A stretch of DNA of 64,000 bases from Olsenella profusa F0195 (GTDB lineage Bacteria > Actinomycetota > Coriobacteriia > Coriobacteriales > Atopobiaceae): contig NZ_AWEZ01000017.1 in the NCBI RefSeq assembly GCF_000468755.1, forward strand, positions 1 through 64,000, given 5' to 3'. Below the pieces are notes generated by a model. It saw only the letters and a list, made by a program, of their open reading frames with translations, ran no database searches and was not told the origin of the DNA. The translations under genes were made by a program, and so were the position numbers. Positions 29,408 to 37,676 of the stretch are shown here, in pieces; position 1 is the stretch's first letter, and each line of letters begins with the position of its first letter.

Positions 29408-30622
29408 ATGACAGAGGACGAACGCAAGGAGCTCTGCATGCGCATGAGGACCCTCGTGGTCTTCCGCGCCGTGCTGGATGACCCCGTGATTGCGGCCCTG
29501 GTCGACACGCTCGGCATCGCTGCGGGCCTCGGCCACGATGACGCGCCCCTCGCCGAGGCCTACGCGGGCTTCGTCTCCGAGCTCTTCGCCACGGGCACCT
29601 GCTCGCTCGGTGCCCACGTGCAGGAGGTGGTCCTGGATGACGAGAACGTCTATCTCAGGCGCAGGGGCGCGCGGGCAGAGGTCCCGCGCGTGCTGGCGGA
29701 TGCCGCCGACGCCGAGTTGCAGACGCTCGCGCGCCTTGCGGCGCTCACGCCGGACGACCTTCTGACACACGTGCCGACGGAACTGCGCGGCACGCTGGCG
29801 CGCTATGAGGTGGAGCGCACGGACCTGGTGGGCATCTACCGCGAGCGCCTGGCGGACATCCATCGCCATGGCTTTGGCGTCTATGCTCGCCACCACGTCT
29901 TTCGCATGGACGATGCCGGCCAGGTCGTACCCGTGCACCATCCCGACCCCATCCGCCTCGCCGACCTTGCGGACTACGAGCGCGAGAAGGGCATCATCCT
30001 CGACAACACGCGGGCGCTCCTCGCGGGCAGGCCGGCAGCCAACATCCTGCTCACCGGCGACGCCGGCACGGGCAAGAGCTCCACGGTCAAGGCCGTCGCC
30101 AACGAGCTGGCGTCCGAGGGCCTGCGCATCCTCGAGGTGCACAAGGAGCAGCTCCACCGGATTCCGGGGCTGCTCGACGAGCTCACGAAGAACCCGCTCT
30201 GCTTCGTCATCTTCATCGACGACCTCTCGTTCGCGCGCGACGACGACAACTTCGCCGCACTCAAGGCCATCCTCGAGGGATCCGTCTCGGCGAAGTCGGC
30301 AAACGTTGCCATCTATGCCACGAGCAACCGCCGCCACCTGGTGCGGGAGACCTTCTCGGATCGCGAGGGCGATGACGTCCACCTCAACGACACGCTGCAG
30401 GAGATCGTCTCGCTCTCGGATCGCTTTGGCATCCACGTCTCGTTCCACAGGCCCGACAAGGCCACATACCTCGACATCGTGCATCAGCTTGCCGAAGCGG
30501 ACCACGTCACCATGGACGAGGGGGAGCTCGACCTGCTCGCCGAGCGCTTTGCCACGAGGCGGGGCGGACGCTCCGCCCGCGGCGCACGTCAGTTCGTCGA
30601 CTCGCTCGTCGCACGCCAATAG
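29408..30622 (+). CDS. DUF815-family AAA ATPase
   Basis: 404 aa. The C-terminal half is an AAA domain: Walker A TGDAGTGKSST, Walker B FVIFIDDLSF, sensor-like IYATSNRRHLVRETF. The N-terminal 200 residues are helical and unassigned. The family is widespread but uncharacterised; roles in complex remodelling have only been guessed. It sits on the same strand between ilvD and leuC, with a 117-base gap before it and 62 after, so it may be carried within the branched-chain transcript. A functional link is not shown. Confidence 0.85.
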   Translation: MTEDERKELCMRMRTLVVFRAVLDDPVIAALVDTLGIAAGLGHDDAPLAEAYAGFVSELFATGTCSLGAHVQEVVLDDENVYLRRRGARAEVPRVLADAADAELQTLARLAALTPDDLLTHVPTELRGTLARYEVERTDLVGIYRERLADIHRHGFGVYARHHVFRMDDAGQVVPVHHPDPIRLADLADYEREKGIILDNTRALLAGRPAANILLTGDAGTGKSSTVKAVANELASEGLRILEVHKEQLHRIPGLLDELTKNPLCFVIFIDDLSFARDDDNFAALKAILEGSVSAKSANVAIYATSNRRHLVRETFSDREGDDVHLNDTLQEIVSLSDRFGIHVSFHRPDKATYLDIVHQLAEADHVTMDEGELDLLAERFATRRGGRSARGARQFVDSLVARQ

Positions 30623-30684
30623 GGCCACGTCACCGCGGCCCACCGCATGCGCACCACACAGGAAAGGGAGAAGATAGGAGACAT

Positions 30685-31950
30685 ATGCCACGCCCCATGA
30701 CCATGGCAGAGAAGATCCTCGCCGACCACGCCGGCCTCGAGGAGGTCGTCCCCGGACAACTCATCGAGTGCGACCTCGATGGCGTGCTCGCCAACGACAT
30801 CACGGCCCCCATCGCCATCAAGACGGTGCGAGAGATCGGTGCGGGCATCTGGGACAGGGACAAGATCTTCCTCGTGCCTGACCACTATTCCCCCAACAAG
30901 GACATCAAGAGCGCCGAGCAGACCAAGGTCACACGTGACTTCGCCCATGAGATGGGCATCACGCACTACTTCGAGCAGGGCTGCATGGGCATCGAGCATG
31001 CCCTCCTGCCCGAGCAGGGCATCGTGGTCCCCGGCGACCTCGTGATTGGTGCCGACTCCCACACCTGCACCTACGGCGGCATCGGCGCCTTCTCCACGGG
31101 TGTGGGCTCCACGGATGCCGGTGTGGGCATGGCCACCGGCCGCGCCTGGTTCAAGGTGCCCGAGACCATCCGCTTCGAGATCGAGGGCGAGCTGCCCGAG
31201 GGGGCCTCGGCCAAGGACATCATCCTCCACGTGATCGGCCGGATCGGCGTGGATGGCGCCCTCTACTGCGCCATGGAGTTCGCCGGATCCACCATCGAGC
31301 ATCTCTCCATCGAGGGGCGCCTGACCATCGCCAACATGGCCATCGAGGCTGGCGGCAAGGCGGGCCTCTTCGAGGTGGATGACAGGTGTCGCGCGTACGT
31401 CGAGCGGCGCGCCGAGCATGCCCTGCGCGCGTACCACCCCGACGAGGACGCCTCCTACCGGCAGGTCATCCACATCGACGCGGCGGACGTCATCCCCACC
31501 GTCTCCTGGCCCCACCTCCCCTCCAACACCCACCCCGTCTTTGAGAGCCGCCACATCGCCATCGACCAGGCGGTCATCGGCTCCTGCACGAACGGTCGCA
31601 TCGAAGACATGCGGGCCGCGGCAGACGTCCTGCGCGGACGCACCGTCGACCCCTCCGTTCGCTGCATCGTGATCCCCGCCACCCAGGGCGTGTGGCTCCA
31701 GTGCGTGCACGAGGGCCTCATGGACGTCTTCATCGACGCCCACTGTGTGGTCTCCACCCCCACCTGCGGACCCTGTCTGGGCGGCTACATGGGCATCCTG
31801 GCAGCCGGCGAGCGCTGCGTGAGCTCCACCAACCGCAACTTCGTCGGACGCATGGGTGACCCCACCTCCGAGGTCTACCTTGCCTCGCCAGCCGTCGCCG
31901 CCGCCTCGGCCGTCGCGGGACACATCGCCCTGCCGCAGGACCTGAGCTAG
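30685..31950 (+). CDS. leuC: 3-isopropylmalate dehydratase large subunit
   Basis: 421 aa, aconitase superfamily. The 4Fe-4S cysteines are in GSCTNGR and TCGPCLGG, and VIGADSHTCTYGGIGAFSTG is typical. It isomerises 2- to 3-isopropylmalate with LeuD. TAGGAG precedes the ATG. Confidence 0.96.
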   Translation: MPRPMTMAEKILADHAGLEEVVPGQLIECDLDGVLANDITAPIAIKTVREIGAGIWDRDKIFLVPDHYSPNKDIKSAEQTKVTRDFAHEMGITHYFEQGCMGIEHALLPEQGIVVPGDLVIGADSHTCTYGGIGAFSTGVGSTDAGVGMATGRAWFKVPETIRFEIEGELPEGASAKDIILHVIGRIGVDGALYCAMEFAGSTIEHLSIEGRLTIANMAIEAGGKAGLFEVDDRCRAYVERRAEHALRAYHPDEDASYRQVIHIDAADVIPTVSWPHLPSNTHPVFESRHIAIDQAVIGSCTNGRIEDMRAAADVLRGRTVDPSVRCIVIPATQGVWLQCVHEGLMDVFIDAHCVVSTPTCGPCLGGYMGILAAGERCVSSTNRNFVGRMGDPTSEVYLASPAVAAASAVAGHIALPQDLS

Positions 31951-32167
31951 GGCCGCGGGAGGGGACCCGAGCGCGCCACAGCCCCCACCCGTAGCCTGCA
32001 CCGGAACGATGACGCGGCGCGATGGCCGAGAGGGAGCAGCCCGGGGCTGCACGGGTCTGACACGTCTTGACATGAGCGAGGGGGACGTACGCTCCGTACG
32101 AGTTCGCGAGGCACCGTCTGAGTAGTACGGAGGGCACGCCTCCCCCCAAGACCAGAAGGGACACAGC
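31951..32167 (+). other. leuC-leuD gap with inverted repeat
   Basis: 217 bases, long for a gap between subunits of one enzyme. CTCCGTAC (32093-32100) and GTACGGAG (32125-32132) form a perfect 8-base dyad with a 24-base loop, and TTGACA lies at 32067-32072 without a convincing -10. It may hold an internal promoter or an RNA element. No gene was seen. Confidence 0.4.
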
Positions 32168-32671
32168 ATGAAGTTCAAGGGCACCGCATTTTGCTACGGG
32201 CGCGACATCGACACCGACGTGATCATCCCGGCGCGCTACCTCAACACGAGCGATCCCGCCGAGCTGGCCCGCCACTGCCTCGAGGACCTGGATGCCACGT
32301 TCACCAGCCGTGTGCGGCCCGGTGACATCATCGTGGCCGACGAGAACTTCGGCTGTGGCTCCTCGCGCGAGCATGCACCGGTGGCCATCAAGGCCGCGGG
32401 CGTCTCGGTGGTCATCGCCAAGAGCTTCGCGCGCATCTTCTACCGCAACGCCATCAACATCGGCCTGCCCATCCTGGAGTGCCCCGAGGCCGTGGATGCC
32501 ATCCAGGACGGCGACGTGGTAAGCGTGGACGCCGACACGGGCACGGTGCGCGACGAGACCTACGGCCAGAGCTTCGACGCCCAGCCCTTCCCACCGTTCA
32601 TCCAGGAGATCATCAACGAGGGCGGCTTGGTCGCCCGCACCAGGAAGCTGCTCGCCCACAAGGAGGCATAG
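32168..32671 (+). CDS. leuD: 3-isopropylmalate dehydratase small subunit
   Basis: 167 aa, the short (archaeal/Clostridium-like) LeuD type rather than the 200-residue E. coli type. Swivelling-domain motifs: GRDIDTDVIIPARYL, NFGCGSSREHAP, SFARIFYRNAINIGLP. It partners LeuC and starts 217 bases after leuC but only 1 base before leuB. Confidence 0.95.
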   Translation: MKFKGTAFCYGRDIDTDVIIPARYLNTSDPAELARHCLEDLDATFTSRVRPGDIIVADENFGCGSSREHAPVAIKAAGVSVVIAKSFARIFYRNAINIGLPILECPEAVDAIQDGDVVSVDADTGTVRDETYGQSFDAQPFPPFIQEIINEGGLVARTRKLLAHKEA

Positions 32672-32672
32672 C

Positions 32673-33812
32673 ATGGCCCACACCACCTACAAGATCGTCA
32701 CCCTGCCCGGCGATGGCATTGGCCCGGAGATCCTTGCCGAGGCCAAGCGCGTGCTCGCCGTCATCAGCACGGCCACGGACGTGGACTTCGTCTGCGAGGA
32801 CCAGCTCATCGGCGGCGCTGCCATCGATGCCACGCGTGCCACGGGCGAGGAGGTCACGGCACTCCCCCCCGCGACGCTCGAGGCGGCCAAGGCGGCGGAC
32901 GCCGTGCTCCTTGCCGCCGTCGGCGGTCCCGCGTGGGATGACCCCTCCGCGAGCGTGCGCCCCGAACAGGGACTGCTTGCCATCCGCAAGAGCCTCGGCC
33001 TCTACCTCAACCTGCGGCCCGTGCGCATCTACACGGCACTGCGTGACGCCTCCCCCCTGCGCCCGGAGCGGTTGGACGGCGTGGACCTGCTCATCGTGCG
33101 CGAGCTCACGGGCGGCCTCTACTTTGGCACACACGAACGCGTGCACGACGTCGACGGTGCCGGTGTGGACGGCACGAGCGGCGAGGTCGCCACCGACTCC
33201 ATGGAGTATGCCGAGTACGAGATCGAGCGCGTGGTGCGTTGGGCCTACGAGGCGGCCGCACGCCGCAGCCAGGTCGTGACCTCGGTGGACAAGGCCAACG
33301 TGCTCGAGACCTCCCGTCTGTGGCGCGAGGTCAACCACCGCCTCAACGAGGAGTTCGAGGACGTCGAGGGCGAGGACATGCTCGTGGACAACTGTGCCAT
33401 GCAGCTCGTGGCCAACCCGGCGCAGTTCGACGTGCTCGTGACCGAGAACACCTTCGGTGACATCCTCTCCGACGAGGCCTCCATGCTCACCGGATCGCTC
33501 GGCATGCTCGCCAGCGCCTCGCTGGGCGATGGCACGGCCCTCTACGAGCCCAGCCATGGCTCCGCGCCCGACCTCGCGGGCAAGGGCATCGCCAACCCGC
33601 TTGCGCAGATACTCTCCGTGGAGCTCATGCTGCGCTACAGCTTCCAGATGGACGAGGTGGCGGATGCCCTGGCCGGTGCCGTGGACGACGTGCTCGACGC
33701 CGGCTGGCGCACCGCGGACATCGCCGATGGGGCCTCGCCTGCCGATCACGTGCTGGGTACCACTGCCATGGGCGACAGGATCATCGGGGCCCTCGAGGCG
33801 CGCCTGGCGTAG
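32673..33812 (+). CDS. leuB: 3-isopropylmalate dehydrogenase
   Basis: 379 aa. LPGDGIGPEI, the substrate-binding RELTGGLYFG, and the metal Asp and NAD motif NTFGDILSDEASML...HGSAPDLAGKGIANP are present. It oxidises and decarboxylates 3-isopropylmalate with NAD+. The GEDM insertion (residues about 227-240) is slightly unusual but within range. Last gene of the cluster, followed by a strong hairpin. Confidence 0.95.
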   Translation: MAHTTYKIVTLPGDGIGPEILAEAKRVLAVISTATDVDFVCEDQLIGGAAIDATRATGEEVTALPPATLEAAKAADAVLLAAVGGPAWDDPSASVRPEQGLLAIRKSLGLYLNLRPVRIYTALRDASPLRPERLDGVDLLIVRELTGGLYFGTHERVHDVDGAGVDGTSGEVATDSMEYAEYEIERVVRWAYEAAARRSQVVTSVDKANVLETSRLWREVNHRLNEEFEDVEGEDMLVDNCAMQLVANPAQFDVLVTENTFGDILSDEASMLTGSLGMLASASLGDGTALYEPSHGSAPDLAGKGIANPLAQILSVELMLRYSFQMDEVADALAGAVDDVLDAGWRTADIADGASPADHVLGTTAMGDRIIGALEARLA

Positions 33813-33838
33813 CGCGTGAGGCGGGCCTGCGCGTCACA

Positions 33839-33871
33839 GTGCCTGGTCCGCCATCATGGCAGGCCAGGCAC
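33839..33871. terminator. Hairpin terminator after leuB
   Basis: GTGCCTGG (33839-33846) pairs with CCAGGCAC (33864-33871), with inner GCC/GGC pairing. It lies between convergent leuB and the membrane-protein gene, so it could serve both. There is no T-run. Confidence 0.6.
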
Positions 33872-33894
33872 CACCGATTCCGTCGTGAGCTGGC

Positions 33895-34518
33895 CTATCG
33901 GTCCCTGTCCTGCGCATCGTCTTTCACGAGGACGTCCTTGTCCTCATGCTGGCCATGCTGCTGGTCGTTTTCCTGTGCGGGGCCAGCATACCTCGCACCA
34001 AATGCCAGGAAGCGAAAGATCCCCTGCGTAAAGGCTCCCTGCGCCGCGCAGATCAGAATGAGGTCAAGGATATATGAATCATCGGGCGACATGACATCAA
34101 GCAGGGCAAACGATGGGTATCCCTTGCCAGACGCGAGCATACGCACAACGACCACAAGTGCGAAGACGACAGAGTCCACCACATAGAGCGCCATGAAGAT
34201 GCTCTGGAACCTCTTGGGTCTTCGTGGCATGCGCACAGGCCGCCTTCCACCAAGGCGGCCCTTGATGGAAGAGCCGAGCGTGACCACCTCGGTCGCCCCT
34301 CCGAGGGGAGCGCCGTCAGACCCGTCGCGCTCACGCGCATCAGACCCGCCCTCCACTGACCGAATGACAGCGGCCATCACCGCGAGGAGCGCCAGTGTGA
34401 AGAGGGTGCCCAGTATGCCAGGAAAAGACGTGATCAGATACAAGGTGGCGGCAAGCACGACGAACACCCAATAGAACTGAGCGGTCTTCTCAAACGGCTT
34501 GGAGGTACGGGCGGTCAT
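33895..34518 (-). CDS. Membrane protein of unknown function
   Basis: 207 aa. Hydrophobic segments at about residues 17-33, 35-53, 108-126 and 146-166. A basic, glycine-rich cytoplasmic-type stretch (GRLGGRRPVRMPRRPKRF) separates the two pairs, and the C-terminus is highly charged (HEDKDVLVKDDAQDRDR). GAAGGGA precedes the ATG. No family was recognised. Transcribed alone. Confidence 0.65.
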   Translation of the reverse strand: MTARTSKPFEKTAQFYWVFVVLAATLYLITSFPGILGTLFTLALLAVMAAVIRSVEGGSDARERDGSDGAPLGGATEVVTLGSSIKGRLGGRRPVRMPRRPKRFQSIFMALYVVDSVVFALVVVVRMLASGKGYPSFALLDVMSPDDSYILDLILICAAQGAFTQGIFRFLAFGARYAGPAQENDQQHGQHEDKDVLVKDDAQDRDR

Positions 34519-34767
34519 GAGCGTCCCTTCGAATCAGGTGGCACGTACCGGATGGAAGGATGGAGTCGAGGCACCCTCACCATGCCCAGCTCCACCAGAT
34601 GATCTTCAAACGTACGACGCGCTGCGTGTCCTCAGTGCAGGGTCCACCTTACCCTCATTGCAGAGCATGACAGGAAGAGAGCCTTATTTTGATACATAAA
34701 CATCATGACATCCCGCACTCGCATAAGCGCACCGTCATCTTCCCTTGAGCGCAGGGCGGACGTGGCC

Positions 34768-36381
34768 TCACACCGAGACGTTGCCGAACTCGGAGAGCCT
34801 GAGCTTGGGGTTGCGCTCGATGGCCCAGTCGACGTTCCACTCGTTGGTGAAGAGCAGCAGGCGCGCGCCGCGCATGTCCTCCACGCGCGCCGTGTCGCGC
34901 GAGAGGTCGAGCGCGCGCACGTCCAGCTCGTCGGGTCCGTTCTGCACCCAGCGGATCTGCGTGTACGGCAGCGGGCTGCGGCTCACGGCCACGTGATACT
35001 CGCTCCTGAGGCGCCGCTCCAGCACGTCCAGCTGCAGCACGCCCACCACACCCACGATGACGCTCTCCATGCCTGAGCCCAGCTCGCGGAAGATCTGGAT
35101 GGCACCCTCCTGCGCGAGCTCCTCCACGCCCTTGACGAACTGCTTGCGCTTGAGCGTGTCCACCTGCGTGACGCGAGCGAAGTGCTCCGGCGCGAACGTG
35201 GGGATGCCGGGGTAGCGCACGTGCTGCCTACCCGTGCACACGGTGTCGCCGATGGAGAAGACGCCCGGGTCGAAGAGGCCCACGACGTCGCCCGCAAAGG
35301 CCTCGTCCACGATGGCGCGGTCATCGGCCATCATCGAGGTGCCCGTGGCCAGCTTGAGGCGGCGGTCACCCTGCACGTGATAGGCGTCCATGCCGCGCTC
35401 GAACCTTCCCGAGCAGATGCGCACGAAGGCGATGCGGTCGCGGTGGTTCTTGTCCATGTTGGCCTGGATCTTGAACACGAAGCCCGAGAAGTCGTCGCAC
35501 GTGGGAGCAACCTGCTCGCCCGTGAGCTCGTCCGTGTAGGGCAGGGGCGCTGGGGCCAGGCGCAGGAAGTCCTTGAGGAAGGGTTCCACGCCAAAGTTGG
35601 TGAGGGCCGAGCCAAAGAACACCGGGGTGAGCCGGCCCGTGCGGACGGCGTCGAGGTCGAACTCGTGGTCCGCACCGTCAAGAAGCTCGATGTCGTCGGT
35701 CAGCTCCTGGTGGTTCTCCTGCCCGATGAGCCCGTCGAGCGTGGAATCGCCCAGCTCCGCCTCGACCTCGGCGACCCTCTTGGTGACGTTGGCGTGGCCA
35801 TCCCCCTCGAAGGCGAGCACGCGCCGCGAGGAGCGGTCGAACACGCCCCTGAAGCTGCGACCACTGCCGATGGGCCAGTTCATGGGGTAGGTGCCGATGC
35901 CCAGGACCGTCTCTATCTCCTCCATGAGATCGAAGGGGTCACGCGCATCGTGATCGAGCTTGTTCACGAAGGTGAAGATGGGGATATGACGCAGCGTGCA
36001 CACACGGAAGAGCTTCTTGGTCTGCGCCTCCACGCCCTTGGCGCCGTCGATGACCATGACGGCGGCGTCGGCAGCCATGAGCGTGCGGTAGGTGTCCTCG
36101 GAGAAGTCCTGGTGACCGGGGGTGTCGAGGATGTTGATGCAGTAGTCGCCATAGGTGAACTGCAGGACGGAGGACGTCACGGAGATGCCGCGCTCCCTCT
36201 CGATGTCCATCCAGTCCGAGACGGCATGCCGGGCACTCGCCTTGCCCTTGACCGAGCCTGCCGTCTGGATGTTGCCAGTGTAGAGCAGCAGCTTCTCGGT
36301 GAGGGTCGTCTTGCCCGCATCGGGGTGACTGATGATGGCGAAGGTGCGACGTGATGCAATCTGGTCCTGCAGACTTGGCAT
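34768..36381 (-). CDS. prfC: Peptide chain release factor 3
   Basis: 537 aa, translational GTPase. G1 SHPDAGKTTLTEK, G3 DTPGHQDF, G4 NKLD, and the RF3-specific extension through FMELGSGMES-like residues to the C-terminus. It recycles RF1/RF2 from the ribosome after termination. The ATG at 36381 has GAGGGG upstream; longer frames add an unrelated 46 residues. RF3 is not universal in bacteria. Confidence 0.94.
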   Translation of the reverse strand: MPSLQDQIASRRTFAIISHPDAGKTTLTEKLLLYTGNIQTAGSVKGKASARHAVSDWMDIERERGISVTSSVLQFTYGDYCINILDTPGHQDFSEDTYRTLMAADAAVMVIDGAKGVEAQTKKLFRVCTLRHIPIFTFVNKLDHDARDPFDLMEEIETVLGIGTYPMNWPIGSGRSFRGVFDRSSRRVLAFEGDGHANVTKRVAEVEAELGDSTLDGLIGQENHQELTDDIELLDGADHEFDLDAVRTGRLTPVFFGSALTNFGVEPFLKDFLRLAPAPLPYTDELTGEQVAPTCDDFSGFVFKIQANMDKNHRDRIAFVRICSGRFERGMDAYHVQGDRRLKLATGTSMMADDRAIVDEAFAGDVVGLFDPGVFSIGDTVCTGRQHVRYPGIPTFAPEHFARVTQVDTLKRKQFVKGVEELAQEGAIQIFRELGSGMESVIVGVVGVLQLDVLERRLRSEYHVAVSRSPLPYTQIRWVQNGPDELDVRALDLSRDTARVEDMRGARLLLFTNEWNVDWAIERNPKLRLSEFGNVSV

Positions 36382-36431
36382 GAAGGTCCCCTCGGAAACG
36401 AGCTCAGTGCTCTGTGCGATCAACCTTTTGC

Positions 36432-36460
36432 ATTGTAGTGAGTGGTGCCGCGCGTCACCA
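36432..36460 (-). promoter_or_regulatory. Candidate promoter of prfC
   Basis: On the minus strand, TACAAT (36432-36437) is preceded at 17 bases by TGGTGA (36455-36460). The -10 is strong and the -35 weak. It lies 50 bases before the prfC ATG. Confidence 0.45.
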
Positions 36461-36524
36461 CGCGGTATCCCGGCCACCTCGAAGACTCCAGGCTGGGGCG
36501 TGCCATGGCCCGCGACCATCCGTC

Positions 36525-36550
36525 ATGGGCGCCCGCCCGTGGGCACCCAT
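36525..36550. terminator. Hairpin in the prfC upstream region
   Basis: ATGGGCGCCC (36525-36534) pairs with GGGCACCCAT (36541-36550) apart from one mismatch, with a six-base loop. It lies downstream of the DUF1304 remnant on the minus strand and upstream of prfC. The rest of 36382-36734 shows no gene. Confidence 0.4.
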
Positions 36551-36734
36551 GGACCAAAGGCGCATGGCGTACGGTCCCTATGATGCCGTTTACCAGCATA
36601 AAGTACAGGAACGTGCATAGTTGCAGTTCAGATGGGCCGTCTGCGGTAGACCGACGGACGCCCGTACCAAGACCCTGGCCCGAGGGCGACGCAGGCCACA
36701 TCCCACGGCGAAAGGTGGCCTACGGCAGGCAGCT

Positions 36735-36900
36735 GTATAGACGCCCTGGTTCTTGAAGAGCGCGCACACGGAATCGCGGGCCAGCTCGTCGCTGCCCATG
36801 CCGAATACCCGTGAGGTGCGCTGGAGGTGGTGGCAAAGGTCTCCAGGTACATGATGAAGAGGGGCTCGAGGGCGACGACCGTCCCCATGGGCACGCCCGG
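36735..36900 (-). pseudogene. Frameshifted remnant of a DUF1304 membrane protein
   Basis: Two minus-strand frames together read like a small DUF1304 membrane protein. One gives VVALEPLFIMYLETFATTS. The other continues with SRVFGMGSDELARDSVCALFKNQGVY. The family pattern is an N-terminal ALEH.YIMYLE helix, then FGM...L, then LFKNQG.YNG. The join needs a frameshift near 36830, the usual third helix and C-terminus are missing, and no frame is intact. Family assignment is from memory of the pattern. Confidence 0.55.
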
Positions 36901-36952
36901 GCCGCTGGCACACGGATGGCCCGGGCCGTCAGCCCATCCCCGCCGCCCCCAC

Positions 36953-37426
36953 CTACTTGAGGGAACGATAGTAGCCGTAGGTCATTGGCTCTCCCTGCGC
37001 GAGAACCTGGGACCCCGTGACCTCGCCCAGGATGAGCAGGTGGTCGCCCTCATCCAGGATCGCCTTGACATCGCAGGATATCTGGGAGAGCGCGCCGTCC
37101 GCAACCCATGGGACGCCCTGCTCGTCGTGCCTGACCTCAAGGCCCGCAAACTTGTCGTTGTCCTTGCTCGAGCGCAGGCCAAACCCCTTGATGAGATCCA
37201 TCGGTGCGTCCTTGGCAAGCACGGTGAGGCTGAAGTGGCCAAACGGCTTGACCACATGGGAGCTGTGGCCTCCCTTGTGCAGCGAGACGGTGATGATGGC
37301 AGGTTTGGCGTTCGCCTGCGAAACCGCATCGATCGTGCGGCCGATGGGCCGCTTGCCATCCGCATCCGTGCAGGTAAAGAGATAGACACCAGCACTGATG
37401 TTCCAAAGTGCCCTCTCATCGATCAT
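36953..37426 (-). CDS. Flavin reductase-like domain protein
   Basis: 157 aa. FMN-binding split-barrel: ALWNISAGVYLFT, ANAKPAIITVSLHKGGHSSHVVKPFGHFSLTVLA, DEGDHLLILGEV, PMTYGYYRSLK. Such proteins in anaerobes bind FMN and pass electrons, often to rubredoxin or flavodiiron partners; none is next to it. The ATG at 37426 follows GGGAGA. It is transcribed alone. Confidence 0.85.
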   Translation of the reverse strand: MIDERALWNISAGVYLFTCTDADGKRPIGRTIDAVSQANAKPAIITVSLHKGGHSSHVVKPFGHFSLTVLAKDAPMDLIKGFGLRSSKDNDKFAGLEVRHDEQGVPWVADGALSQISCDVKAILDEGDHLLILGEVTGSQVLAQGEPMTYGYYRSLK

Positions 37427-37534
37427 GATCGTCTCCCATCTGGGCCATGGGATTGACCCCTTGTGGTGTCGCGTCATCCTTCTTCTACCCAAGGGGACCG
37501 TGGCCTAGCATCCACGACCGTGCGGGGCACCTCC

Positions 37535-37642
37535 CGAGTCGTATGCAATCACGCAGGTGCCTTCCGTTCCATCAGCGTAGGTATAGGGATGAGGCATCCA
37601 GATGCTGCCGCCCGAGAGGACCGAGATTTTGCATACGACTCG
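37535..37642. repeat. Inverted repeat, 14-base perfect arms
   Basis: CGAGTCGTATGCAA (37535-37548) and TTGCATACGACTCG (37629-37642) are exact complements 80 bases apart, in the 250-base gap between the ABC-2 exporter operon end and the flavin reductase start. No gene lies inside. It may be a terminator-like structure or the ends of a short mobile repeat. Confidence 0.65.
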
Positions 37643-37676
37643 TCATCGCCATGCCGTCTAGGCACGATGGGGCAAC

